Shown here piece after piece: positions 16,549 through 25,235 of a stretch of 64,000 bases of DNA. A program made the translations under genes and the position numbers. This stretch comes from an uncultured Paracoccaceae bacterium. Lineage in GTDB: Bacteria; Pseudomonadota; Alphaproteobacteria; Rhodobacterales; Rhodobacteraceae. The notes below the pieces were generated by a model that did no database searches, was not told where the DNA came from, and saw only the letters and a program-made list of their open reading frames with translations. The DNA lies in assembly GCA_951812615.1 (NCBI GenBank), contig CATOSU010000002.1:868001-932000 (forward strand), written 5' to 3'. Within the stretch, counting starts at the first letter, position 1; each line of letters begins with the position of its first letter.

Positions 16549-18912
16549 TCAGACCCCGGTCAGATCGAGGGTTCGTGGCACGGTTCGGTCGGGCGTTTCG
16601 ATACCGGCGCCCTGGTAATAGGCGTCGACCTCGTCGATGGCGGTGAGGCGGATGCGGTCTTCGCCGCGCGGCTCGGTTCCGATGATGCGCAGATGGGCGT
16701 GTGGCGCGATGGCGGAGTGCAGCCGCCAGAGGGTGTCTGCGGGGTCGGCCCCGTCGGCGTCGAGGGGTTCGGGGAGTGGGGTTGCGAGCTTGAGGCGGTC
16801 GACGGGTCCGGTTGCTGCATCGCCCGGGTGCCGGTCGACGGCGCAGTCATGTATGCTGCCATTGGGAGTGCGGATCAGGATGCGGTCACCGTCTTTGATC
16901 TCGACCGCGCGGTCGAGATACAGGACAGCGCGTTGCGGGTTTGCGGTGGCGCGCCCGGCGATACCGCCGTCGAGCAGGCCGTGGGTGAGGGCGACGACGT
17001 CGCCGCGGGCGATGGCGAGGCCTTCGGGTCCCATGTCCCATGAGATGCGGCGGCGGTGATAGATCTGGCGGGCGGCCTGCAGCGCGCATTCTTCCTCGGC
17101 GCGGGCGGTATGAATGATACCGGGAAATGTCACGGTTGTGGCTGATGCGGGGGGTCCGGTGAGGCCGGGCATGAGGCGGCGGACGGTCTGCCATGTCCAG
17201 TCGCGGTCTCTGTCGATATAGCGCAGCGCGATTTCCTCTGCCGCCGCGCCGCTGGTCCACGCGATGCGCAGGCTGTCGGGGATGATGTTTCCCGGCGTGA
17301 TGAGGGCGGAGACGGGGGTGTCGGGATCGTCGTATATGACGCCGAGCCTGCCGCTGGCCCATGTCGGGCTGGCGCGGCCGCAGCGGGCGACCATGGCCAG
17401 CAGGTCGCGGGCGTCCATGGCGCTGGAGATGACGGCATCGCAGCGCAGTTCGCGGCGTTTGCAGAATGCGGCCCAGGCGCGGATGGCAGCAAGATCGATG
17501 CGGGCCTTGGGAAGTCCGGCGCCTGCGACCAGGCGTCCGTCCACGTGGAGGCCTTTTGCGAGCCAGAGGAATATCCAGGCCGGGTTGGATGTGGGTTGCG
17601 TCTGCCAGCCGCCCTGGCCATCGGGGACGGGCACGGGCTGGTGCGCCATGCAGGAGAGCCGGGCGAGGGAGCCCGAGGCCTCGCCTGAGGCGCGGATGCG
17701 CAGCCAGAGCCGTGTCTGGCCGCGATAGTCGCCGGGGTCGGGACGGATCGAACGCAGTGCGGTCCATTGCAGATGGTCGACGTCCCGGGTTCCCCTGGCG
17801 GGTGCGGCGGTGCGGCGGATGCGGACATCCCATGTACCGGGGGACGGCAGGCGGATCACGGTCGAGCGCCGGACCTCGCTGGCGCGATCATCGCCGGTCA
17901 GGCTGAGGGGGCCGGGTCCGAGGCGGGTCCATGGGATGTCCGTATCCGCCGGGCGTGCCTCGATTTCCAGGGTCACGGTGCGGCCTGATCCCTCGCCCTT
18001 GCCGTTATAGACGGTTTGGCGGGCGGCGAGATCGATGCCGACATGGGTGCTCTTCTGCGCCGTCCGCCGGGTCTGCCAGTCGGTGCTGTCGAGCGCGGGT
18101 CCGGCTGCGGTGTGGATATCGGCGCGTTCGGGTCCTGCGCGGCCGCGCAGGATGTGGCGCGACACGCCTGTGAACTGATCCAGCGGGGTATCGCCAAGGC
18201 GGAGGTCGGAGATCTCCGGGGCCCCGGCCCCGAGGCCGAAGACCTGAACGAGGTCCTGGTTGTTATCGTTGTCAAATCGGGCCCAGGGCACGGCGGCGAC
18301 ATCGGGGAAGATGCGGTGTGCGCCGAGGATGAGCGGGACGGGCGCGTAGGGCCGCGCCTGGTTGGCGCCACCGGTGAGCGAATGGACGGGTTCCGGCCCG
18401 GCGGCGGTGCCGGCGGGATCGGGGGGCGGAATGAGGGCGTTGAGGACGAGACCGCCGGCGACCATTATGCCGGCGGAGACGAGCGAGGCCTGGAACGAGG
18501 TGAGGCCTGCCAGGAATTGCGCGCCGGGCAGCCATGCCCCGAGGGCGAGGAGCGCGATGGTGCCGATGATCTGCAGCGGATTGCTGTCGCCGCCGCCGGC
18601 GAGCGCGGGGCGCAGTACCACATGCCGGCCGGCGCGGAGCCGGGTGCGGGCGCGGTCGGATGGCGGCACGGCGTGGCCATCGACGCTCACCAGGATGTGG
18701 CCGGGACCCAGGCCGGGGAGCGCGGCGGCGGCGAGTGTATCGAGGGGCGTGCTATGCGGCAGCATGATGGTGATCCGCCCCTCTGCCGTCAGGGGGTGCG
18801 GCCAGATATCGACGCTGCAGGGGGCATGCAGGGGCTCTGCAGGGGCGGTGCGGCGGCGGTGCAGGGGGCATGCAGGGGTTCCGGTCGCCGCCCGGGGGAG
18901 GATCACAGCCAT
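16549..18912 (-). CDS. TipJ-family tail tip / host specificity protein
   Basis: 787 aa. The start ATGGCTGTGA overlaps the stop of the upstream NlpC-like gene, which decides the start over much longer open frame. The N terminus matches transposable-phage TipJ proteins: a ubiquitin-like part, then hydrophobic LQIIGTIALLALGAWLPG and GIMVAGGLVLNALIPPPDP, then TGGANQARPYAPVPLILG. The middle has the gpJ-type folds (LRLGDTPLDQF, RYIDRDRDWTWQTV, GDVVALTHGLLDGG). It should form the tail tip and contact the host surface. After the TGA stop the same frame stays open for 40 proline-rich codons (see findings). Confidence 0.88.
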   Translation of the reverse strand: MAVILPRAATGTPACPLHRRRTAPAEPLHAPCSVDIWPHPLTAEGRITIMLPHSTPLDTLAAAALPGLGPGHILVSVDGHAVPPSDRARTRLRAGRHVVLRPALAGGGDSNPLQIIGTIALLALGAWLPGAQFLAGLTSFQASLVSAGIMVAGGLVLNALIPPPDPAGTAAGPEPVHSLTGGANQARPYAPVPLILGAHRIFPDVAAVPWARFDNDNNQDLVQVFGLGAGAPEISDLRLGDTPLDQFTGVSRHILRGRAGPERADIHTAAGPALDSTDWQTRRTAQKSTHVGIDLAARQTVYNGKGEGSGRTVTLEIEARPADTDIPWTRLGPGPLSLTGDDRASEVRRSTVIRLPSPGTWDVRIRRTAAPARGTRDVDHLQWTALRSIRPDPGDYRGQTRLWLRIRASGEASGSLARLSCMAHQPVPVPDGQGGWQTQPTSNPAWIFLWLAKGLHVDGRLVAGAGLPKARIDLAAIRAWAAFCKRRELRCDAVISSAMDARDLLAMVARCGRASPTWASGRLGVIYDDPDTPVSALITPGNIIPDSLRIAWTSGAAAEEIALRYIDRDRDWTWQTVRRLMPGLTGPPASATTVTFPGIIHTARAEEECALQAARQIYHRRRISWDMGPEGLAIARGDVVALTHGLLDGGIAGRATANPQRAVLYLDRAVEIKDGDRILIRTPNGSIHDCAVDRHPGDAATGPVDRLKLATPLPEPLDADGADPADTLWRLHSAIAPHAHLRIIGTEPRGEDRIRLTAIDEVDAYYQGAGIETPDRTVPRTLDLTGV

Positions 18913-19316
18913 CGGTAAAGGCCGGCGAAGACGAGGCCCCGGTCTTCGAGGCGCGCCAGCGGATGCAGGCAGGTGCCAAGCATGGCCATGTGATGGAGGA
19001 CATGCGGAGTGCCGGGACTGCCAGTCCAGAGCCCGATATGGTGACCGAGGGCGCGGGTGCGGGCGGCGGCGCGCATCAGCACCGCATCGCCCTCCTGTGG
19101 TGCCTCGCCGGTGCCGAGGGCCTGCGCGAAGTTGCCCCCGAGCGCGGCTATGGCCCCGTCCCGCGCGCGCAGGCTGCCGGGGCTGGGCGGCAGGTCGAGG
19201 GCGTGCCCGAACACGGCGCGGCGCACCCGTGCGACCAGATCGGCGCAATCCTCGGCCGGCGCGCCGACCCAGGCCGCGGCCCAGTCGGGAGTGCGGGTGC
19301 GATCCTTATCCGTCAT
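18903..19316 (-). CDS. NlpC/P60-like tail cysteine peptidase
   Basis: 137 aa. The motif AEDCADLVARV carries the presumed catalytic Cys and GHHIGLW the His, in the order seen in phage-tail NlpC/P60 or DUF6950 proteins. It lies between tail genes and TipJ, the usual place for the small tail-tip assembly peptidase (lambda K-like). It overlaps both neighbours by short ATG/stop overlaps, so translation is coupled. Confidence 0.75.
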   Translation of the reverse strand: MTDKDRTRTPDWAAAWVGAPAEDCADLVARVRRAVFGHALDLPPSPGSLRARDGAIAALGGNFAQALGTGEAPQEGDAVLMRAAARTRALGHHIGLWTGSPGTPHVLHHMAMLGTCLHPLARLEDRGLVFAGLYRWL

Positions 19317-19752
19317 CGCCCTCGAAGGCCTCGGCGACGCGCGTGATCCGGGTGCCGATCTCGGTGAGTGCGGCCGCCTGTCCGCCGGTCTTGAGCTTGT
19401 AGGGCAGTTTGATGGTGCCGTCCCCGACGCCCGCCACGATCGGCGCGAGCGCGTCGGCCAGGGGCGTAGCGGCGGTTTTGGCCTGGGCAAGGGTTGTGGA
19501 CGCCCTGAGCGCGGCGGCGAGCCGCCCGATTTCCACCAGCAGGAAGGTCACGCCGTCGCCATAGGTGCCGATCAGCGTGTCCGCGTCGCCGGCTGTGCGG
19601 TGTATTGCGGCCCGCGCGGCGTCCCGGATTTCCGCGTCGTTTGCCTCCACGGTGACAGCGTCCTTGCCGAGACCCTCCTGCTCGAGCCAGTCATCCACAT
19701 CCCGCAGCGCCATGGCGGCGATTGTTTCCGTGCCTTTTTTGATAAGGGCCAT
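19306..19752 (-). CDS. Hypothetical phage tail-region protein
   Basis: 148 aa with GGAGA upstream of the ATG. Mostly helical and acidic, starting MALIKKGTETIAAMALRDVDDWLEQ and ending AEAFEGDDG. No membrane segment or known motif. Its place between a fibre-like protein and the NlpC gene suggests a small tail-tip or chaperone role. Confidence 0.65.
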   Translation of the reverse strand: MALIKKGTETIAAMALRDVDDWLEQEGLGKDAVTVEANDAEIRDAARAAIHRTAGDADTLIGTYGDGVTFLLVEIGRLAAALRASTTLAQAKTAATPLADALAPIVAGVGDGTIKLPYKLKTGGQAAALTEIGTRITRVAEAFEGDDG

Positions 19753-19766
19753 AATCTGTCTCCTTC

Positions 19767-20627
19767 TCAGTAGGTCATGCCGGCGGACAGGCGGTCATCG
19801 CCGTGGGTGTAGCGCCCGAGCGACTGGGCGTAGATGAACGCACCGCCATGATCGCCAGTGCCGACGTAAGGCAGCGCCAGCGCCACCTTCATGGTGCCTT
19901 TGCCTTCGAAGCGCGGCAGGTGGTCTCCGCCCCAGCCGGTCCGGCTGCTCTGCAGATATGTCCAGCCCTTGCCCCTGAGGTCGGGCCCCGCCATAATGAC
20001 GGCCGACATGCCTCCTGACGGACGGAATTGAATCTTGCCCGATTGTGCAATCACGTTGACGAAACAGGCGGCCTGGGTTTGGAACTCGCCTTTGCCCAGC
20101 CCCGTGAAGCGGGTCGAGCCCTGTCTCAGCACATAAATGTGGCCCGGATCGCCGCCGGTCTGGTTCGTGTCGATTTTGACATCAAGCAGGACGGCGCGGA
20201 AATCAGAGCCGTTCCAGGGCGTCGCGGCGTCCGGCCCGTTGGTCGCCCGGGCGAGATCGCCGCCGAAGGGGATACCTTTTGCGGCAAGCCTGTCGAGCGT
20301 CACCACCTCGATTTTGCCTGTGGCCTTCGTTCCGTTGTAGAGATTGGCGTGCCAGGCGGAGCCATTATGCGCCGCGAACATTTCGGTGCTCGTATTGGTC
20401 ACACCGCCGCAGAGGGTTGCGAACTTCTTGGTATCGGCCAGCAGGTTGGGGGCAAGCGGGAAGGCGGCCTTTGCGCCGGCGATGAAGGTGTCGGCCCTGG
20501 TGGTCGCATCTTTCGCCTTTTCGGCCGCGGCCGCAGCGGCGGCGCCCTGGGCGACGATATCGTTGCTGACCGGTGCTGCATCGTTGATCGAGACGCTGCC
20601 CTGGGTCGTGGAAATAACGGTGCTCAT
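19767..20627 (-). CDS. Putative tail fibre / receptor-binding protein
   Basis: 286 aa. Residues 20-50 form an Ala-rich, likely trimeric coiled coil (AQGAAAAAAAEKAKDATTRADTF). The remaining 200 residues look like a beta-rich, glycine-rich domain (STRFTGLGKGEFQTQAACFVNVIAQ, GGDHLPRFEGKG). A short coiled coil followed by a beta domain fits a fibre or receptor-binding protein. No database family recognised. The ATG overlaps the upstream stop as ATGA. Confidence 0.55.
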   Translation of the reverse strand: MSTVISTTQGSVSINDAAPVSNDIVAQGAAAAAAAEKAKDATTRADTFIAGAKAAFPLAPNLLADTKKFATLCGGVTNTSTEMFAAHNGSAWHANLYNGTKATGKIEVVTLDRLAAKGIPFGGDLARATNGPDAATPWNGSDFRAVLLDVKIDTNQTGGDPGHIYVLRQGSTRFTGLGKGEFQTQAACFVNVIAQSGKIQFRPSGGMSAVIMAGPDLRGKGWTYLQSSRTGWGGDHLPRFEGKGTMKVALALPYVGTGDHGGAFIYAQSLGRYTHGDDRLSAGMTY

Positions 20628-20971
20628 CGGGTGATGTCCTCCAGTACATGGATGATGAATGTTTCGGTGCTCGTCACCGCGCCGCCCCGGTCGGTGAACT
20701 GGATATCCGCGCGCCAGCATCCCGTGGGCCAGGCCTGCGTCTCTGTCGCCCGGGCCGAGAGCGCGAACCGGCCCCGGGCCGCCTTCGTGCCCGAGGCTGT
20801 GGCGCGCAGGCTGATACGCGCTCCGGTTCGCTCATGGCGCATCTGGCATTCCGGCGTCCAGGCGGTGAGGTCGCGTGGCATGCCTGGCTCTGCCCCCTTT
20901 GGCGGGGTGAGCCAGGCGGTGCAGTCGAGTGCGAGGCTGTCGCCGCGTTTGGTGTATATCCGGTCCGGCAT
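20624..20971 (-). CDS. Hypothetical phage tail-region protein, Ig-like
   Basis: 115 aa, predominantly beta: DRIYTKRGDSLALDCTAWL, ARISLRATASGTKAARGRFALS, CWRADIQFTDRGGAVTSTETFIIHV. The pattern resembles small Ig-like or BppU-N-like tail accessory proteins. Coupled to the following fibre-like gene by an ATGA overlap. Confidence 0.6.
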   Translation of the reverse strand: MPDRIYTKRGDSLALDCTAWLTPPKGAEPGMPRDLTAWTPECQMRHERTGARISLRATASGTKAARGRFALSARATETQAWPTGCWRADIQFTDRGGAVTSTETFIIHVLEDITR

Positions 20972-20983
20972 TTTGTATCTCCT

Positions 20984-21457
20984 TCAGAACAGGCCCGGTG
21001 CGGTTTCGGGCTCGTAGCGCAGCGCCACGGCGGCCCGGTCAAGACCGGGGTCGTAGCCGAGCGTGGCGACGATCTCGGTGTCGGTGACCTCGATGCCGAG
21101 CACATCGAGCGTGCGCTCCCAGTCGGGGGTATGGGCCTGGGCATCACCGTCGGCCAGACAGAGCATGATCCGCACGGTGGCCCCGGCCCCGCCGCCGGAG
21201 CGCGCGATCCACGCCATTGCCTCGCGCCCGACATTGTCCATGCGCAGCTCCGCACGCGGTGCCCGCCCGGCCCGGTCGTCGGCCAGCTTCAGCCTGAGCG
21301 CGATGGCGGTGTAGGCCTGCCCCGCGATCTCGCGGTTCTGCGGCGACACTGCCAGGCGCAGGGGATCAGCGAGCGCCGGATGACGGATCTCGAGTGCCGG
21401 GACGATGTCCTCGGGCGCGAGCGCGCGCAGAGCGATATCAAAGCCGGGCGCGGGCAT
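20984..21457 (-). CDS. DUF1833 phage tail protein
   Basis: 157 aa. Strong match to the DUF1833 pattern: ALEIRHPALADPLRLAV, RAELRMDNVGREAMAWI, GATVRIMLCLADG, and the signature end AVALRYEPETAPGLF. DUF1833 proteins sit between tape measure and tip genes in siphophages and are probably part of the distal tail. The start overlaps the preceding stop. Confidence 0.85.
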   Translation of the reverse strand: MPAPGFDIALRALAPEDIVPALEIRHPALADPLRLAVSPQNREIAGQAYTAIALRLKLADDRAGRAPRAELRMDNVGREAMAWIARSGGGAGATVRIMLCLADGDAQAHTPDWERTLDVLGIEVTDTEIVATLGYDPGLDRAAVALRYEPETAPGLF

Positions 21458-21822
21458 CAGGCGGGTCCTTCCAGCGTCAGGCGCAGCTCCCAGCGGCGCT
21501 GGCCACCAGAAACACGGCCCCGGGCGGTGATGCCGCCGGCCCCGCCCCGGACACGGACGCGCAGGCTGCCCGGCCCGAGCGGATCGGGAAAGGCGAACCA
21601 GCGATGGGCATGGGAACCCGCCCATCTGCGGAATGCGACCATCGCGGCATCGCTGTCCAGATGCGCAAGGATGTCCCATGTGCGCAGGCCCCGGCCCCGG
21701 CGGGCCTGGCGCACCGTGCCGTCCTCGAACGGCGTGCGCAGCACATCCTCCGCCTGGCCGGTTTCGAGTGCGTCGGCATCGATCCGGGCCTCATTGGGCC
21801 AGAGAGGCAGCGGCGCGCTCAC
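21457..21822 (-). CDS. Hypothetical distal tail protein
   Basis: 121 aa. N terminus MSAPLPLWPNEARID, and a central FRRWAGSHAHRWFAFPDPLGPGSLRVRV that resembles small tail-tip proteins acting next to DUF1833 products. Overlaps both neighbours by the ATGA type. Likely a virion tail component by position only. Confidence 0.65.
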   Translation of the reverse strand: MSAPLPLWPNEARIDADALETGQAEDVLRTPFEDGTVRQARRGRGLRTWDILAHLDSDAAMVAFRRWAGSHAHRWFAFPDPLGPGSLRVRVRGGAGGITARGRVSGGQRRWELRLTLEGPA

Positions 21823-24611
21823 CAGAAATCCCCCCGGCGTTTTCCGAATCTGCGGGACACGGTCTGGCTGATTGGCCCGCCGGTCGCGTCGTCCTCGGTG
21901 ATGATCCGCACGACGGCGCCCTCGATATCGGGTTCAATCACCGCCTCGCGCGGGCGCTGCGGCGGCCCGGAGCCCTGGTTGTCGATATGGACGCGGAGTT
22001 GACGCGGGCCGCCCTGCGCGCCGGCCAGCCGTTCCATGAGCGGCGTCAGGGAGGCGGCGAGCCGGTCGGCGATATCCTGACCGGGCACCGCCGCCGACGC
22101 ACTGATGGTGGGGTCGGCGGGCGCGTATATTTTCGGGATCGTGGCGGGGTCGATGGCAACACCTCCCGCATGATACCGCGGTCGCTCCAGCGCGGCCAGC
22201 GCCGCCTCGATCGCGGCCGCCTGCGGCGCGGTCAGCACCGCCTCGCCGGCGGTGAGCAGGGCCGGCACCTCGCGGGACGAGGGACCATGGCGGGCGGACG
22301 CAGTCACGATCTCGCGGGCGCGGGTGAGGGCTCTCGCCCCGGCCACACCGCCGGAATGATAGAGTGACGGCAAGGTGTCGTCGGTGACGACACCGCCAAC
22401 ATGCCACGGTCGTGCCGTCGGGCGCGGAGATGTTGCCGGGCCGGCGCCGCCGAATATCCCGCCAAAGACCCCGCTCAGCGCGTCCGCCAGCGGCCCGGTG
22501 ATGCTCTGGCGGATGACAATGCGGGCGAGATCGGCCAGGATCGCATCGACCAGCCCGGAAAACTCGAGCTTCCCGGTAGTGACAAAGCCCACCAGCGCGT
22601 CCTCCATGCCCTTCATGGCTGCCGTGGTGGCTTCGGCGATCTCGTCGCCGGCATGGCTTGCGTCTTCGGCATAGTCTTCAAATGCGCGGGAGAGCGCGGC
22701 GGCCCCCTGCGGGCCGTGCTGAAGTTCCTTGTTGAGCCTGGCGGCCGCGCCGGCGGCGTCAACAAGGGCGGCTTGAAGGGCGCGGATGTCCGCGACCTCA
22801 TCAGGTCCGGCGCCGATCTTTGCGATGGCCGCCTCGCCGAGGCGCGCGGCATCGAGGGCGGCGAGTGCCCGCGCCTCTTCCGCGTCACCGAGACCCATGA
22901 GTTCGACACGCGCCCTCTGGGCACTGCGGATGTAACGCTCGAGCTGACCCTCAAGCTGGTCCAGGGGATTGCCGCGTCCCCCGCCACCGCGTTGCAACTT
23001 GCGCAGAGCGGCCTCGGCCTCGGCTGTCGCCCTGTCGAGGCGGGCAATCTCTGCGCCGGCCTCTCCGGCGGCCGTGACCATCCCGTCCCCGAATACATCC
23101 ATGGGGTCATTGACCCGCCCGCCAAGCCCGGTGACACGCAATGCCGCGGCATCCGCTTCGGCCAGTTGCCTTGCCCGTTCGACCGGCTGGCCGACCGTGC
23201 GGTTGCGGATCTGCGCGCGCAAGAGGGCCGCCGCCTGCATCCCGGGCAGGGCTTCCAGTTCGGCCCGGGCACGGGCGGCCGCCTCGGCCAGCGCGTGCGC
23301 CTGCCCGGCCATCGTGTCGAGGCCCGGGTTGCGGCCATCGGTTGCGAGCAATTCACGCAGATGGCCCTCGAGATCCAACACGTCACCCAGCAGATGATCG
23401 ATCTGGGCTTGCTGATCCTCCGTAAGGTCTGGGGCCGCAGCGGCGGCGGCGCGGAGCGCCTGGCGCAGCCTTGTGGCAGCCTCCTGTTGGGCTCGGATCC
23501 CGTCCGCGTCGCGGAGCCCCTCAAGCGCCGCGCCGACCTTCCTGACGGCATCGACACCCAGACCCGTCTCTTCGGCCAGCTTCTCAAAACCCGCCTTTGC
23601 CAACGTGAGAAAGCGTTCGAGCGCCTCCTGGGCTTGGTCATAATTTCCAAACAGGGCGCGGAACGCCTCTGCCACCGCCTCTACGGAGACACCCGCAGCC
23701 TCCGCCCCGGCGGCTATGTCGGAAAACCCAAACCGGTCCAGCACATCGCGCGGGGTTTCGATGGCGGCTGTGGGACTGAGGGGATTGAGGGCGGCATTAT
23801 ACTCCTTGACAAAGGCATCCACATCTCCAGCGCGGACAAGATGCTGCCGGAACGCTTCTGCAAACTGCATCGCAGCCTCGGCGCCGGCGGCGCGGGCAGA
23901 AGCTGCCGTCCTGTCGAGCGCCCCGGCGGCGAAGGTGCCGGACAGAATACCCTCGACCGCCTGCCGGGCGGCACGGGCAGCGCTGCGGCGCTCAAGCTCC
24001 TTCTGGGCCTCAATCAGCGCCAGCACCTGCGCCGTCACGCCCCCGTATTGTTCGCGAATGGCGTCGAGATCGCCGCGCAGATCCTTGAGACCGCGCAGCC
24101 GGTCGGTGGCGTCGGCCAGCCGGTCGGTCGCGTCGGCGGCCTCTTCGCCCGCCTCGCCGGTGCCGAAGAGATGCCCGGCCAGGGGGATGAGCACGGCCGA
24201 GGCGGTGCCGAGCACAACGCCCAGCAGCCCGAAGCCCGACAGCAGTTGCGGCAATTGCTGGCTGAGCGCGCGGGAGGCCGAAGTTCCGGAAGCCATCTGC
24301 ACGGCCACGTCCTGCACCTGATAGCCGACATTGATGAGTGAGGCCCGGCTGGCGCTCATTGCCTGGCGATGGGCAGTCCCTGCCGCTGCCCCGGCCCGGG
24401 TGGCCCGGGTGAGCCGCTCCTGCGCGGTGGCAGCACTGCGGGCGGCGGTGGCACTGCGGGCGATGCCCGAGGCGGCCTGCTCATAGCCCCGCCCTGCGGT
24501 GCGCGCGCCTGCGCCGGCCTGCCCGGTCTCCGCGCGCAACCGGCGCAATTCGGCGCGTGCCTGATCCAGATCGGCGCGGATGCGCAGGGCGAGATCAAGA
24601 TCACCGCTCAT
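21819..24611 (-). CDS. Tail tape measure protein (lambda GpH-type)
   Basis: 930 aa. Long helical N terminus with regular Ala/Arg heptads (ARAELRRLRAETGQAG), a hydrophobic stretch at about 110-150 (LLSGFGLLGVVLGTASAVLIPLAGHLFG) typical of tape measures, and a lambda-family C terminus (FSGLVDAILADLARIVIRQ). At about 0.15 nm per residue it would set a tail of roughly 140 nm. It defines tail length and enters the cell with DNA. It follows the chaperone pair, as in lambda. Confidence 0.92.
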   Translation of the reverse strand: MSGDLDLALRIRADLDQARAELRRLRAETGQAGAGARTAGRGYEQAASGIARSATAARSAATAQERLTRATRAGAAAGTAHRQAMSASRASLINVGYQVQDVAVQMASGTSASRALSQQLPQLLSGFGLLGVVLGTASAVLIPLAGHLFGTGEAGEEAADATDRLADATDRLRGLKDLRGDLDAIREQYGGVTAQVLALIEAQKELERRSAARAARQAVEGILSGTFAAGALDRTAASARAAGAEAAMQFAEAFRQHLVRAGDVDAFVKEYNAALNPLSPTAAIETPRDVLDRFGFSDIAAGAEAAGVSVEAVAEAFRALFGNYDQAQEALERFLTLAKAGFEKLAEETGLGVDAVRKVGAALEGLRDADGIRAQQEAATRLRQALRAAAAAAPDLTEDQQAQIDHLLGDVLDLEGHLRELLATDGRNPGLDTMAGQAHALAEAAARARAELEALPGMQAAALLRAQIRNRTVGQPVERARQLAEADAAALRVTGLGGRVNDPMDVFGDGMVTAAGEAGAEIARLDRATAEAEAALRKLQRGGGGRGNPLDQLEGQLERYIRSAQRARVELMGLGDAEEARALAALDAARLGEAAIAKIGAGPDEVADIRALQAALVDAAGAAARLNKELQHGPQGAAALSRAFEDYAEDASHAGDEIAEATTAAMKGMEDALVGFVTTGKLEFSGLVDAILADLARIVIRQSITGPLADALSGVFGGIFGGAGPATSPRPTARPWHVGGVVTDDTLPSLYHSGGVAGARALTRAREIVTASARHGPSSREVPALLTAGEAVLTAPQAAAIEAALAALERPRYHAGGVAIDPATIPKIYAPADPTISASAAVPGQDIADRLAASLTPLMERLAGAQGGPRQLRVHIDNQGSGPPQRPREAVIEPDIEGAVVRIITEDDATGGPISQTVSRRFGKRRGDFW

Positions 24612-24618
24612 GCCAGCG

Positions 24619-24813
24619 TCACCGTGTCAGCAGGCTGGCCGCCAGCGCCGTGGCAAGGGTTTGCGCGGCGCGGGCGCGCCGGGTCTCGCCGGCCTGCCAG
24701 AGGAGCCTGATCTGGCGCCATGTCAATGTCTCCGGGAGGGATCGGATGTCTCCGTGCCCCTCGGCGGCAAGGGTTGCGAGGATGTCTGCGAGGCCGACAG
24801 GCGTGCCATCCAT
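24619..24813 (-). CDS. Tail assembly chaperone, T-like overlapping frame
   Basis: 64 aa frame that overlaps the last 90 bases of the G-like gene in the -1 frame and ends 7 bases before the tape measure. Its sequence (LADILATLAAEGHGDIRSLPETLTWRQIRLLW) looks protein-like. In lambda-like phages a G protein and a frameshifted G-T fusion serve as tail chaperones, and this arrangement matches. No classical X-XXY-YYZ slippery heptamer is visible, so reinitiation at its ATG is also possible. Confidence 0.6.
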   Translation of the reverse strand: MDGTPVGLADILATLAAEGHGDIRSLPETLTWRQIRLLWQAGETRRARAAQTLATALAASLLTR

Positions 24814-25235
24814 CCCGGCCCGGCCCCGGCCACGATGTGGCGCACGAAAAAACTCATATTCGCCTGCCAGAGGGCGCCCGAGACCCGTGCTGCATCCGCG
24901 TCCCGGAGCCGGGCCAGCCAGTCTGCCTCGCGTCCGGTCGCGCGGGCCGCAATCTCCAGCCAGAGATCGCCATGGGCCGCGAGCACCGCCTCCACGCCGC
25001 CGCCCGAGGACGCGGCCCCGTCGTCCAGTTGTGTCGCCAGATCCGCAATCAGCGGCCCGGCCAGTGCGCGCATCTCGAGGCCTTCGCGGAAGCGGAACTC
25101 GTGCACGGTGATCTGCACCGGCGCGCCGGTGTCCGGATCGGCCACCTCCAGCGCGATATCGGGATCAAGGATCGCAAGCGCGTCGGCATCGGAGGCGGCC
25201 GCGGGGTTGCGGGGTTTTGCGGGTTTACGTGCCAT
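24723..25235 (-). CDS. Tail assembly chaperone, G-like
   Basis: 170 aa. Contains VADPDTGAPVQITVHEFRFREGLEM and a helical second half (HGDLWLEIAARATGREADWLARL). It lies between major tail protein and tape measure, the position of lambda G. The end of the frame (SSQPLPPRGTETSDPSRRH) has low complexity and overlaps the T-like frame, suggesting that the useful product continues in the -1 frame. Confidence 0.72.
   Translation of the reverse strand: MARKPAKPRNPAAASDADALAILDPDIALEVADPDTGAPVQITVHEFRFREGLEMRALAGPLIADLATQLDDGAASSGGGVEAVLAAHGDLWLEIAARATGREADWLARLRDADAARVSGALWQANMSFFVRHIVAGAGPGWMARLSASQTSSQPLPPRGTETSDPSRRH

Noticed and set aside
16400-16630. Glycine-rich + strand frame at the left prophage end
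   Set aside because: It is the reverse of the proline-rich extension of the tail tip gene and has no SD or domain.
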